DNA from: Candidatus Cibiobacter qucibialis
GTDB taxonomy: Bacteria > Bacillota > Clostridia > Oscillospirales > Ruminococcaceae
NCBI GenBank assembly: GCA_004000625.1
Contig: SAUS01000059.1
Location: forward strand, 1-16,208
Direction: 5' to 3'
Length of the DNA: 16,208 nucleotides
Shown one piece after another: positions 1 through 7,295 of the stretch. The translations under genes and the position numbers were made by a program. Each line of letters begins with the position of its first letter. The stretch's first letter is position 1. The notes under the pieces are model-generated. The model was not told where the DNA came from. It was given only the letters and a program-made list of their open reading frames with translations, and ran no database searches.

Positions 1-5
1 GGCAT

Positions 6-58
6 CTGCCGCACCTCGCTCGCCGTATCGGCACTTAGAATTATGCGGTATTGCCTTA
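6..58. repeat. Truncated copy of an intergenic repeat (right end)
   Basis: These 53 bases are identical to 6892-6944, the right end of the 290 bp element at 6655-6944. Bases 1-5 differ from the second copy at two of five positions, so the similarity probably continues past the window edge. The last three bases (TTA, 56-58) are also the reverse-strand stop codon of the MoxR-type gene. The element therefore abuts, or supplies, the 3' end of that gene. The identity is seen directly; calling it a mobile or dispersed element is inference. Confidence 0.85.
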
Positions 59-1603
59 AAACTCCATGCTGTGCTCGCCCTGGCGGATGTCATCGCGCTG
101 GAGCTCGGCTAAAATATCATCCTGGCCGCTGTGCAGCAGCAGGCGCTTGCTGTAGGTTTCAAAGCGCTCACATTCGTTGTCGGCCAGGTAGGCGGCAGAG
201 TCCGGCCCAAGGGCCAGCTCATTGACAAAAACCACCATCTCCTGCCCATCGGCAAAGGCGCTTTCCATAAAGTCAAAGGCGCTTTCCAGCGCGTCCCCGG
301 CCAGGCCGACGGCATCCTCCCGCTTGCGCACCTGGGCGTTAAAGCTGGCGCGCACGGCATCAAAGGCAGCATCGCGATCCAGCGCGGGGTCAAGGGCAGC
401 GACCCAGGCATGCAGCAGAGCGCTGGCGGTGGTGACAACAGCCAGCTCTTCCCCAGTCAGGGTGCCGGCAGCCTTTTGCGCGGTCAGGTGGTCCGCATAG
501 ACATTGACCTGCGCGGCAAACACGGCGGCGGGCACAAAGCCATCCTGGGCGGGGTCGGCGTTGTTCAGGGTGCGCTTAAAGCTGCGCATTTCCTGGTAGC
601 AGGCGTCCGTCACCGCGTCCGCCCGGCGGGCAGCGGCAAAGCGGGTGTTCAGCCCGGCCAGCAGCAGGCTGACAAGGCTGATGCGCTCATCAAAAGCGGC
701 TTTCTGTGCGCGCTCCAGCACGGCGGCAAAGGGGCGGCCCTGCAAAATATCTTCCACGCCGTAATCCTGGCGGTACTTTTTGTACAGCTCCCAATAGGCA
801 GCAAAATCGCGGGCAACTTCAGGGTGGCGCAGGTACTGGCCGATCAGGGCTTCGTCCACCGGCAAATCCAGCTTGGTGCAGGCCGTCAGCATGGCGGAAA
901 GATCCTCCCAACCGCGGGCCGTGACAAACTGCGGTCCGTCCACATCGTTCTGGATGCGGTAAAAATGCTGGGGGCGCAGTTCCAGGTAAGCCTGCACAGC
1001 GGGGTGCAGGCGGTGGGCGCGGGCATACTCCTGCCAGACGGCAAGGTTCGGCTCAATATCAATGCGGCGTACACGGTCCAGTGTGACAAGGTCAAAATCC
1101 CGCACGCTCTTGTTGTACTCCGGCGGGTTGCCGGCGGCAACAATCACCCAGCCGGCGGGCACAGCCTGGTTGCCAAAGGTTTTGCACTGCAAAAATTGCA
1201 GCATGGTGGGAGCCAGTGTTTCGGATACACAGTTGATCTCGTCAATAAACAAAATACCGTGTTCCAGGCCGGTCTGCTCCATCTTGTCATACACGCTGGC
1301 AATGATCTCGCTCATTGTGTACTCCGTTACGCTGCGGTCCGCGCCGCCAAAATTGCGGTGGCGGATAAATGGCAGGCCCACGGCGCTTTGGCGGGTGTGG
1401 TGGGTGATGGTGTATGCCACCAGCGCAATGCCGCATTCCTGCGCGATCTGCTCCATGATCTGGGTTTTGCCAACGCCCGGTGGGCCCATCAGCAGAATAG
1501 GCCGCTGGCGGATGGGCGGAATCAGCGGGGTGCCGGTATCGTCCACGGCAAGGTATGCCTTGACCGCGTGTTCAATTTCCTGTTTGGCGCGTTTGATGTC
1601 CAT
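56..1603 (-). CDS. MoxR-type AAA+ ATPase
   Basis: This is a 515-residue AAA+ ATPase of the MoxR class. The sequence shows Walker A GPPGVGKT (residues 40-47), Walker B ILFIDE (117-122), a sensor-1-like Asn in AAGNP (N159) and an arginine-rich LDRVRR (175-180). MoxR proteins act in the cytoplasm as chaperones, usually with a VWA-domain partner. The gene directly upstream (1662-3035) is such a partner, 58 bp away on the same strand. The protein is longer than a minimal MoxR ATPase of about 330 residues; its C-terminal third, from about residue 330, shows no motif I recognise. The ATG has AAGGAG at 1614-1619, about 10 bases upstream. The stop codon lies in the repeat end at 6-58. The substrate is unknown. 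The ATPase class is certain; the specific role is not. Confidence 0.93.
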   Translation of the reverse strand: MDIKRAKQEIEHAVKAYLAVDDTGTPLIPPIRQRPILLMGPPGVGKTQIMEQIAQECGIALVAYTITHHTRQSAVGLPFIRHRNFGGADRSVTEYTMSEIIASVYDKMEQTGLEHGILFIDEINCVSETLAPTMLQFLQCKTFGNQAVPAGWVIVAAGNPPEYNKSVRDFDLVTLDRVRRIDIEPNLAVWQEYARAHRLHPAVQAYLELRPQHFYRIQNDVDGPQFVTARGWEDLSAMLTACTKLDLPVDEALIGQYLRHPEVARDFAAYWELYKKYRQDYGVEDILQGRPFAAVLERAQKAAFDERISLVSLLLAGLNTRFAAARRADAVTDACYQEMRSFKRTLNNADPAQDGFVPAAVFAAQVNVYADHLTAQKAAGTLTGEELAVVTTASALLHAWVAALDPALDRDAAFDAVRASFNAQVRKREDAVGLAGDALESAFDFMESAFADGQEMVVFVNELALGPDSAAYLADNECERFETYSKRLLLHSGQDDILAELQRDDIRQGEHSMEF

Positions 1604-1661
1604 GGGGGGTACACTCCTTCATCAAAACATTAGGAACAAATAAGGCAATACATAAGATGAA

Positions 1662-3035
1662 TTACAACTCGGGCAGGTCCTCGGCTTCGTTCTCCTGCCA
1701 GTCAATTTCCGGCGTTTTGGGCACCGGGTCAGGCAAAAATTCTTCCGGGCTTAAAACCAGCCGCATGGCCCAGGGCGGGGTATCAGGCGGCGGGGTGCCG
1801 GTTTCCAAAAACAGAAAAGCTGTCTCGTAAGGCGGGCGCCTGGTAGGGTAGGTGCCTTTGCCATCGGTAAAGTAAAGCACGCCCTGCAAATCCCGCAGGG
1901 TGCCGTCCCGGCGCAGTTCCTCAATTTTGGCAAACGCGGGGCGGAAGTCTGTGCCTCCGCCGCCGGTCAGGGTCAGGCAGGCGGCAAAGCGGTCCAGCTC
2001 GTCGGTGCTGTGCAGAAAGGTCAGGTCACGCACCGCATCGTCACACTGCATCACGGCGATGTTGCATTTGGCAAAAAAGCTCTCGCCGGTTTTAAGCAGG
2101 CTGAACGTTTCTTTCAAAAATGCCTTGACCAGCTCGCCGGAGGTGGACTCGCTCGTGTCGATCACAATGACAAAATCCCGGATTTTTTTGCTCTCCCGGC
2201 TTTCCAGCGGCTCAATCAAGGGCAGGTTGCCATAGGTGCGCAGACCGTAAGAGTAGTAGCCCAGGTCAAACTCGTCGGGGTCCAGGCGGGGCTCTTCGCG
2301 CATCACGGCAAAGCGGCGCAGAAAGTCCTTGTACAGGCGGCGGCTGTGGGCTGCTTCGATCTGTGCCTGCATCGTTTCGGCCCCGGCAGCCTGCCCGGCC
2401 TGCTGGCCTGCCTGCTGCATGCTGATGCGGGTTTCGCGCCCAAGCTGTTCCCAGCGGCGGCCCTGCACCTGAGCCTGCTGGCTGGTGGGGTCCTTGGGCC
2501 AAAGGCGGTGGCTGTCGCACACAAATTCCCGGTGCAGCTTTTGCAGTTCGTCAGGCTCCTGAGCGGCAAGCCAGCGGTAAATGGGCCCGGCGGCGGGCAT
2601 GGCCCCGTTTTTGCGCAGTGCCTGGTAGGTTTTTTGCCGCAGCCAGCCCACCGGACGGGTCAGGGATGGCACCTGCAAGGCATCAATCGTCTGCTCCACG
2701 GCAATATCGCAGGCCAACCCCCACAGGCTGGCGTCCCGGCCTCCGCGCAGCCAGGGGTGGCGGAACACGCAGTGCAGAACGCTGTGCAGCACCGCGCGGG
2801 GCAGATAGCGCCGGTTGCTGCGGTACAGCCCAATGAACCATTCCGGGTCATAGCACAAAGCCGCGCCGTCCGTGGCAAGGTTGTGCAGCCCCGCGGCAGG
2901 GGTGGGCACCAGCGCACCCAGGGCCGCGTTCATGTAGCGCAGGTCCAGGTACAGCTCACTGCGGATGCGGTCCATGGCGCGTTTGGCCATGGCGGCAACC
3001 CATTCTTCCTGGGTCAAAACATGTTGGGAGGGCAT
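1662..3035 (-). CDS. VWA-domain protein with metallopeptidase-like N-terminal domain
   Basis: This 457-residue protein resembles the DUF2201 / putative-metallopeptidase plus VWA family. The C-terminal part (about 285-455) is a von Willebrand A fold with an intact MIDAS: DTSES (293-297), T362-D363 after a GGGG run, and TDG (390-392). The N-terminal part has H84-x3-H88 and H93 in HSVLHCVFRHP, the position where relatives carry HExxH. The catalytic Glu is replaced by Ser85, so proteolysis seems unlikely. A Gln/Ala-rich linker lies at about 185-225. No signal peptide is visible, so it is cytoplasmic. It lies between the LRR gene (38 bp upstream) and the MoxR ATPase (58 bp downstream), which suggests it is the adaptor of that ATPase. 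GGTGG sits 9 bases before the ATG. Confidence 0.9.
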   Translation of the reverse strand: MPSQHVLTQEEWVAAMAKRAMDRIRSELYLDLRYMNAALGALVPTPAAGLHNLATDGAALCYDPEWFIGLYRSNRRYLPRAVLHSVLHCVFRHPWLRGGRDASLWGLACDIAVEQTIDALQVPSLTRPVGWLRQKTYQALRKNGAMPAAGPIYRWLAAQEPDELQKLHREFVCDSHRLWPKDPTSQQAQVQGRRWEQLGRETRISMQQAGQQAGQAAGAETMQAQIEAAHSRRLYKDFLRRFAVMREEPRLDPDEFDLGYYSYGLRTYGNLPLIEPLESRESKKIRDFVIVIDTSESTSGELVKAFLKETFSLLKTGESFFAKCNIAVMQCDDAVRDLTFLHSTDELDRFAACLTLTGGGGTDFRPAFAKIEELRRDGTLRDLQGVLYFTDGKGTYPTRRPPYETAFLFLETGTPPPDTPPWAMRLVLSPEEFLPDPVPKTPEIDWQENEAEDLPEL

Positions 3036-3073
3036 TGATTATCACCACCAAAGTATGGGGAATCTACGGCACA

Positions 3074-4033
3074 TCAAAGGTCGTCAAAATCATAGGTTTT
3101 CTGCCTGCGGGGGCGCTGGCCGCCAAGGGTCAGGGCAGCGCCTTCGCTCCAGCCGGACTTGGAGCAGGCAAGCGCAATCTGGCGGCGGTTTTCCTCGTCC
3201 ACCAGCTTCAGCACCAGCTGCAAGGATTCTGTATCGTGCCGGGCAATCAGCGGGGCCGCGGCGCTGGCGGCATGGGCGGCCAGATAAGCGCTGTAGATGC
3301 CCTGTGCTTCCGGCAGCAGGGCAAACGGGATACACAGCCGATCCAGCGCAATGCGGCAGAGTGTTTTTTCGCTTTCGCCCACGCACGCCTGGGGGAAAGC
3401 CGCGTCATACTCCGCAAAGCGGAGCACGCTGCCGTCAAAGCATTGGCGGTAGCGGTAGCCTTCGCCCTCAATGCTGTGGTTAAAAATATGGGCGGGGGTA
3501 TTTTCGTCCAAAAATTCAAAGTATTCCGGGTAGAACACTTTGGCCTGCACCGCCCCGCCGGGGGCAAACACCGCGCCGATATCCGCGCTGACGGCGGCCA
3601 CCAGCTTTTTCAGCCCAGTGGGGGCATCGGGGGTGGCATCTAAGATAAAGCGGTCAAGCGCGCGGCAGTTGGTGAACAGATCGCTGCCCACACTTTCCAG
3701 CGCGGAACCGGCGCACAGCCATTCCAGCTTGCGGCAGTTATAAAAGGCAGCGTTATGCAGCGCCCGCACCCCGGCGGGCAGGGTAACGCCCTGCACAAAA
3801 TCCCCCGCAATGGGGTGGGGGTAAGCAGCGGGGCCGCGGCCGTCAAAGCTCCAAAATCGGGCATCAGCAGGCTGGCTGCGCTGGTTCTGCGCAAAGCAGT
3901 AGGGGCCGATCTCCACAACAGGGAACCCTTCGATCTGCACTGGCAGCGCGGGGCAGGGGCTGTCCCCAAACACGCGCAGAATGCGCGCACCGCCGGGGCA
4001 CGCCTGCCACAAAATACCAAGTGAACTGTTCAA
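3074..4033 (-). CDS. BspA-type leucine-rich-repeat protein, first gene of the MoxR/VWA operon
   Basis: I chose the TTG at 4031-4033 as start because GAAGGTGG (4041-4048) lies 7 bases upstream. This gives 319 residues. The further upstream ATG has no ribosome site and lies across the promoter. Residues about 30-130 carry BspA/LRR_5-like units: a GFPVVEIGPYCFA unit, then LPAGVRALHNAAFYNC and LESVGSDLFTNC, each with the usual F-x-NC ending. The remaining C-terminal two thirds, beginning around FYPEYFEFLDENTPAHIF, is unfamiliar; it probably belongs to a family tied to this operon. No signal peptide or anchor is seen, unlike surface BspA proteins, so it may recognise something inside the cell. Function unknown. 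Confidence 0.82.
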   Translation of the reverse strand: MNSSLGILWQACPGGARILRVFGDSPCPALPVQIEGFPVVEIGPYCFAQNQRSQPADARFWSFDGRGPAAYPHPIAGDFVQGVTLPAGVRALHNAAFYNCRKLEWLCAGSALESVGSDLFTNCRALDRFILDATPDAPTGLKKLVAAVSADIGAVFAPGGAVQAKVFYPEYFEFLDENTPAHIFNHSIEGEGYRYRQCFDGSVLRFAEYDAAFPQACVGESEKTLCRIALDRLCIPFALLPEAQGIYSAYLAAHAASAAAPLIARHDTESLQLVLKLVDEENRRQIALACSKSGWSEGAALTLGGQRPRRQKTYDFDDL

Positions 4034-4040
4034 ACCATGA

Positions 4041-4048
4041 CCACCTTC
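4041..4048 (-). promoter_or_regulatory. Shine-Dalgarno site deciding a TTG start
   Basis: On the minus strand this reads GAAGGTGG, 7 bases before TTG 4033. It is the only good ribosome site near the start of the LRR gene. It matches the AAAGGTGG-N7-TTG arrangement before the SEDS gene at 9886. Confidence 0.7.
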
Positions 4049-4065
4049 AACAACAAAACAAAAGC

Positions 4066-4094
4066 TTGACAATACCCACATTATAGCATACATT
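4066..4094 (+). promoter_or_regulatory. Candidate promoter for the MATE/GNAT genes
   Basis: TTGACA (4066-4071), a 17-base spacer, then TACATT (4089-4094, 4 of 6 to TATAAT). The spacer contains the minus-strand -10 of the opposite operon (4080-4085), so the two promoters share DNA. The predicted leader to ATG 4227 is about 125 bases and contains an 8 bp inverted repeat, GGGCGCGG 4120-4127 / CCGCGCCC 4146-4153. Confidence 0.5.
4080..4088 (-). promoter_or_regulatory. Extended -10 element for the LRR-VWA-MoxR operon
   Basis: The minus strand reads TGCTATAAT, a perfect extended -10, about 45 bases before the chosen TTG start. No good -35 box is present at 17 bases (TTCCTT), which is typical of extended -10 promoters. 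Confidence 0.6.
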
Positions 4095-4226
4095 GAATAG
4101 GTAAGGAATAGAAAAAGCAGGGCGCGGCGGGAATTGAGGAAGAAACCGCGCCCCGCAAAGGACTGCGCACTGTGACAGGGCGGACAATGCCTGTGGCGGT
4201 GCGCTTACGTTATGTGGAGGATGTTT

Positions 4227-5606
4227 ATGGCAAGAACGCCGGAGCAGAACAACGCGATTATTACAGGCAACATACCGCGGCAGCTGCTGTTATTCTTTTT
4301 TCCCATCTGGCTGGGCACCATGTTCCAGCAGCTGTACAATACGGTGGATACCCTGATCGTCGGCAACTTTGTGGGTACCCAGGCGCTGGCGGCTGTGGGG
4401 GCAACCAGCTCTTTTGTGCAGCTGTTGGTGGGGCTTTTTGTGGGCCTGTGCAGCGGCGCGGGGGTGATTATTGCCCAAAGCTTTGGCGCGGGGGACCACG
4501 ATGAAGTGAACCGCCAGGTGCACACGGCACTGGCCCTTGCCATTGCGGGCGGCGCGGCGCTGACGGTGATCGGCCTGCTCATCAGCCGCCCGGTGCTGCG
4601 CCTGATGCAGACCCCGGATGAAATTGTGGGGATGGCATCGGAGTATTTGCAGATTTACTTTCTGGGCATGATCCCGCAGATGATTTACAACATGGGCACC
4701 AACATCCTGCGCGCGGTGGGCGATTCCAAACGGCCGCTGTACTTTTTGATCGTGGCTTCCATCGTCAACATTGTGCTGGATATTGTGCTGGTGGCGGTTA
4801 TTCCGCTGGGGGTGGCCGGCGCGGCCATTGCCACGGTGGCCAGCCAGGTGGTCAGCGCCGTGCTGACAGTGCGGTGCATCCATGGCTCCCAGGGCATGCC
4901 GTGGCATTTGCAGCTCAAAAATATCCGCATTGAACGCAGCGTGCTGCTGGCGATCTGCCGCATCGGCCTGCCGGGCGCGGCACAGAGCGCACTGTACAGC
5001 ATCAGCAACATGACCATCCAGAGCGCCATCAATGGGTTTGGCACCGTTGCCGTTGCCGCATGGAGTGTGTACGGCAAGATCGACTTCCTGTTCTGGATGA
5101 CGGTCAGCTCCTTTGGCATTGCCGTTACCACCTTTGCGGGCCAGAACTTTGGCGCACGCCAGTATGACCGCGTGCGCCGCGGCACCATGACCTGCCTTGC
5201 CATGACGGCAGGTACCACCCTTTGCATCAGCCTGGCACTGTATCCATCGGCCCAGCTGCTGTTCCGGCTGTTCAGCTCGGACGATGCCGTGGTGGCGCAG
5301 GGAGTGCAGATGATGCACTACCTGGTGCCGGTGTATATGACCTATATCTGCATTGAAATCTTTTCCGGCGCGCTGCGCGGCTGCGGTGATGTGCGGGTGC
5401 CCACCATCATCACAGTGTTTGCGGTGTGCATCATGCGTATTGTGTGGCTGGCGGTGGCGCTGCCGTTCAAGCATGAAATTTCGGTGGTGGAATTCAGCTA
5501 CCCACTGACCTGGATCACCGCAACCGTGCTGTTTGCGATCTATTACGCAAAAGGCGGCTGGATGCAGCGTTGCATTGCGGCCCAGAACGCAAAAATACAA
5601 GGGTAA
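4227..5606 (+). CDS. MATE family multidrug/metabolite exporter
   Basis: This 459-residue polytopic inner-membrane protein has about 12 hydrophobic segments in two halves. The N-terminal signature FFPIWLGTMFQQLYNTVDTL is followed by IVGNFVG and QSFGAGD, typical of the NorM/DinF-like MATE transporters. These export cationic or other small molecules using a Na+ or H+ gradient; the substrate cannot be read from sequence. The start is placed at ATG 4227 rather than ATG 4212 because GGAGG (4216-4220) lies 6 bases before it. The stop is 6 bases before the GNAT gene, so the two are probably co-translated. No adjacent MarR- or TetR-type regulator is present. Confidence 0.93.
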   Translation: MARTPEQNNAIITGNIPRQLLLFFFPIWLGTMFQQLYNTVDTLIVGNFVGTQALAAVGATSSFVQLLVGLFVGLCSGAGVIIAQSFGAGDHDEVNRQVHTALALAIAGGAALTVIGLLISRPVLRLMQTPDEIVGMASEYLQIYFLGMIPQMIYNMGTNILRAVGDSKRPLYFLIVASIVNIVLDIVLVAVIPLGVAGAAIATVASQVVSAVLTVRCIHGSQGMPWHLQLKNIRIERSVLLAICRIGLPGAAQSALYSISNMTIQSAINGFGTVAVAAWSVYGKIDFLFWMTVSSFGIAVTTFAGQNFGARQYDRVRRGTMTCLAMTAGTTLCISLALYPSAQLLFRLFSSDDAVVAQGVQMMHYLVPVYMTYICIEIFSGALRGCGDVRVPTIITVFAVCIMRIVWLAVALPFKHEISVVEFSYPLTWITATVLFAIYYAKGGWMQRCIAAQNAKIQG

Positions 5607-5612
5607 ACCAAG

Positions 5613-6587
5613 ATGAAATTTGAACTGCGCCCTGCCCGCCCGGCGGATGTAGAGGCCATTATGCAGGTGATGGCGGATGCCATGGCCAATTTGCAGCACC
5701 CGGAATGGTTTGTGCCGGATGATGCGGTGTATATGGCGGAGCATATCAGCGGCCCCAAGGGCTTTTGCCTGGTGGCGGAGGAAAAAACGACCGGCGCACT
5801 GGCAGCGTATTTTACCGTCAAGCTGGCCGGTACTGCCCCCGATGCTCTGGGCTGGCAGTTGGGCATGAGCGAAGAAGAGCTGAACACCACCGCCCAGATG
5901 GACAGCTGCTGCGTGGCCCCGCCCTATCAGGGCAATGGGCTGGAGGGTAAGCTGCTGCTGATGGCGGAAGATACCCTGCGCGGCAGCCGTTACCGCCACC
6001 TTTTGGCAACCGTGCACCCGGATAATGCCGCCAGCCTGTACACCGGCCTGCACCGCGGCTACACCATTGCGGCGAACCATGTGATCTGCTATGGGGATAA
6101 GGTGCGGGATATTTTGTACAAAGAACTGGAAAGTAGGAATACAAATATGAATACAACGATCCGGGCCATGACCCCGGCAGACAAAGACAGCGTGATGGAG
6201 ATGATGCGGGTGTTCTACAATTCACCCGCCGTGCTGAGCAATGGCTCGGATGAAATCTTTGCGCGGGACATTGAGGGCTGCGTGAGTGACAACCCGTATG
6301 TAGAGGGCTATATGTTTGAGCAGGACGGCGCTGTGCAGGGCTATGGCATGGCGGCCAAGAGCTTTTCGACCGAGTACGGCAGGCAGTGCATCTGGCTGGA
6401 GGATATTTATATCAAGGCGGAATACCGCGGCCTTGGCATTGGCAGCCAGTTTATTGATTACATAACGAAGAAATACCCGGATGCTCTGCTGCGGCTGGAA
6501 GTGGAGGAAGAAAACGCCCGCGCTGTGCATGTGTACAAAAAGAGCGGGTTTGAGTTTTTTGAGTATAAAGAGATGAAAAAAGAGTAA
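5613..6587 (+). CDS. Tandem GNAT N-acetyltransferase (two fused domains)
   Basis: This 324-residue protein has two GNAT folds. Domain 1 (about 1-170) contains QGNGLE (106-111), a version of the acetyl-CoA loop Q/R-x-x-G-x-G/A whose last residue is Glu instead of Gly/Ala. Domain 2 (about 181-324) contains an intact RGLGIG (272-277), and a C-terminal NARAVHVYKKSGFE typical of GNAT motif B. The linker is short (KELESRNTN, 170-178) and is followed by an internal Met179 with AGTAGGA some 10 bases upstream. The second domain may therefore also be made alone, or the gene arose by fusion of two neighbours. It sits 6 bases behind the MATE gene with AAGGG upstream, suggesting coupled expression. The acceptor substrate is unknown. 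Confidence 0.88.
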   Translation: MKFELRPARPADVEAIMQVMADAMANLQHPEWFVPDDAVYMAEHISGPKGFCLVAEEKTTGALAAYFTVKLAGTAPDALGWQLGMSEEELNTTAQMDSCCVAPPYQGNGLEGKLLLMAEDTLRGSRYRHLLATVHPDNAASLYTGLHRGYTIAANHVICYGDKVRDILYKELESRNTNMNTTIRAMTPADKDSVMEMMRVFYNSPAVLSNGSDEIFARDIEGCVSDNPYVEGYMFEQDGAVQGYGMAAKSFSTEYGRQCIWLEDIYIKAEYRGLGIGSQFIDYITKKYPDALLRLEVEEENARAVHVYKKSGFEFFEYKEMKKE

Positions 6588-6624
6588 GGACAACGGGAAT
6601 TTCAGGTTTTACGGAGAATAATCC

Positions 6625-6647
6625 GTAGGGGCGCACATTGTGCGCCC
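6625..6647 (+). repeat. GTAG-headed palindrome, copy a
   Basis: GTAG (6625-6628) is followed immediately by GGGCGCACA (6629-6637), one base, and the exact complement TGTGCGCCC (6639-6647). No T-run follows, so it is not an ordinary terminator. It shares only the GTAG-GG head and the 9 bp stem layout with the copies at 7176-7199 and 14181-14206. Confidence 0.8.
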
Positions 6648-6654
6648 GCTGCCT

Positions 6655-6944
6655 TAGGACAATACCGCACAATTCCCGCCTAACGGCTTAAGCACCGCTC
6701 CGACGGCTGCGGCACGGCATCTGCGTTGCCAAAATGCTCGATAATGTCGGGTTGCGGTACCCGCATCGTGCTTCGGGGGCAAAAGCCCCTCGCACTCTGC
6801 GACCGCTGCCCCTGCTTCGGTTCGCTGTTTCCGCCACTGGCGGCGCTCACCTTTGCAGCATCCAGTATTATCTGCGCTTTTGGCTTAGCAGCTGCCGCAC
6901 CTCGCTCGCCGTATCGGCACTTAGAATTATGCGGTATTGCCTTA
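6655..6944. repeat. 290 bp element with imperfect terminal inverted repeats (MITE-like)
   Basis: The left end 6655-6675 and right end 6924-6944 are inverted copies matching at 18 of 21 positions; the shared core is CAATACCGC. The interior has no gene. The right end is repeated exactly at 6-58. GCCTTAGG appears at both borders (6651-6658 and 6939-6946), so the duplicated target is ambiguous (TA or longer). This fits a non-autonomous miniature element, but a complex REP-type repeat is possible. Confidence 0.6.
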
Positions 6945-6951
6945 GGGTAAA

Positions 6952-7065
6952 ATGAGATATTCCGGCAAAGCCCGTTATGCTGGCCGCTGCTCGCATCGGC
7001 CCCTGCAAATGGTTTGAGGCGTTTGGCATAACCAGCAAGGTTTCTCCGCGGCGGGGTGAGAGCAC
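6952..7065. repeat. Intergenic repeat related to 14108-14200
   Basis: The segment begins TGAGATATTCCGGCAAAGCCC and ends with GCGGGGTGAGAGCACCC. The same order, with one inserted block of about 30 bases and small changes, is seen at 14108-14200. Both are non-coding. The relationship was found by eye; the middle aligns poorly. Confidence 0.45.
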
Positions 7066-7120
7066 CCATCTCCGGCCTAAGAGCCGCCTGACGGCGGTTG
7101 GCCTCCAAAACGCACCTGCG

Positions 7121-7135
7121 GGCGCAGCGCCCTAC
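7121..7135 (-). repeat. GTAG-headed palindrome, copy d (short)
   Basis: On the minus strand GTAG (7135-7132) is followed by GGCGC-T-GCGCC (7131-7121), a 5 bp stem. It has the same head and register as the three longer copies, with a shorter arm. Confidence 0.5.
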
Positions 7136-7175
7136 AACCCACTTTTATTGTTCATTATAAATTATAAAGTTATCT

Positions 7176-7199
7176 GTAGGGAACGGTCTTGACCGTTCC
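7176..7199 (+). repeat. GTAG-headed palindrome, copy b
   Basis: GTAG (7176-7179) is followed by GGAACGGTC (7180-7188), TT, and the exact complement GACCGTTCC (7191-7199). The stem sequence differs from copy a at most positions after GG but is still perfectly paired. Confidence 0.8.
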
Positions 7200-7236
7200 G
7201 AAACACTGCTTTATACGTCATAACAGGTTTTACCGC

Positions 7237-7275
7237 AAAACAAAATGACCCCCACAGCCAGCGCTGCGGGGGTCA
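7237..7275 (-). terminator. Rho-independent terminator of the tsaE-tsaB-rpiB-upp operon
   Basis: On the minus strand a 13 bp stem (7263-7275 with 7246-7258, one G-U pair) closes a 4-base loop. It is followed by TTTTGTTTT. It begins about 20 bases after the upp stop. Confidence 0.9.
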
Positions 7276-7295
7276 TGAACTTTTATGGGGAAATA

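Larger units (their letters stand above)
6588..7236. other. Gene-free interval filled with intergenic repeats
   Basis: About 650 bases lie between the GNAT stop and the upp terminator, with no credible gene. They hold palindrome 6625-6647, the 290 bp element 6655-6944, a repeat shared with 14108-14200, and palindromes 7121-7135 and 7176-7199. Several long open frames cross it on both strands. They lack ribosome sites and have the composition of repeat read-through. Confidence 0.75.

Noticed and set aside
131..1633. 500-codon plus-strand open frame opposite the MoxR gene
   Set aside because: It is antisense to a protein with clear Walker motifs, has no ribosome site and no recognisable motif; GC-rich third positions keep the opposite frame open.
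1641..1664. TAAGGCAATAC between MoxR and VWA genes resembling the end of the 290 bp element
   Set aside because: Only the first 11 bases match; the rest aligns poorly and no second end is near, so chance cannot be excluded.
2010..3038. 342-codon plus-strand open frame opposite the VWA gene
   Set aside because: Shadow of a gene with an intact MIDAS; no start signal and low-complexity His/Gln/Gly composition.
4290..6080. 596-codon minus-strand open frame opposite MATE and GNAT genes
   Set aside because: Spans two real genes in antisense and is rich in His/Gln/Arg as expected of shadow translation.
6680..7108. 142-codon minus-strand open frame inside the repeat interval
   Set aside because: Runs through the inverted-repeat element into the next repeat, lacks a ribosome site and has the look of repeat translation.
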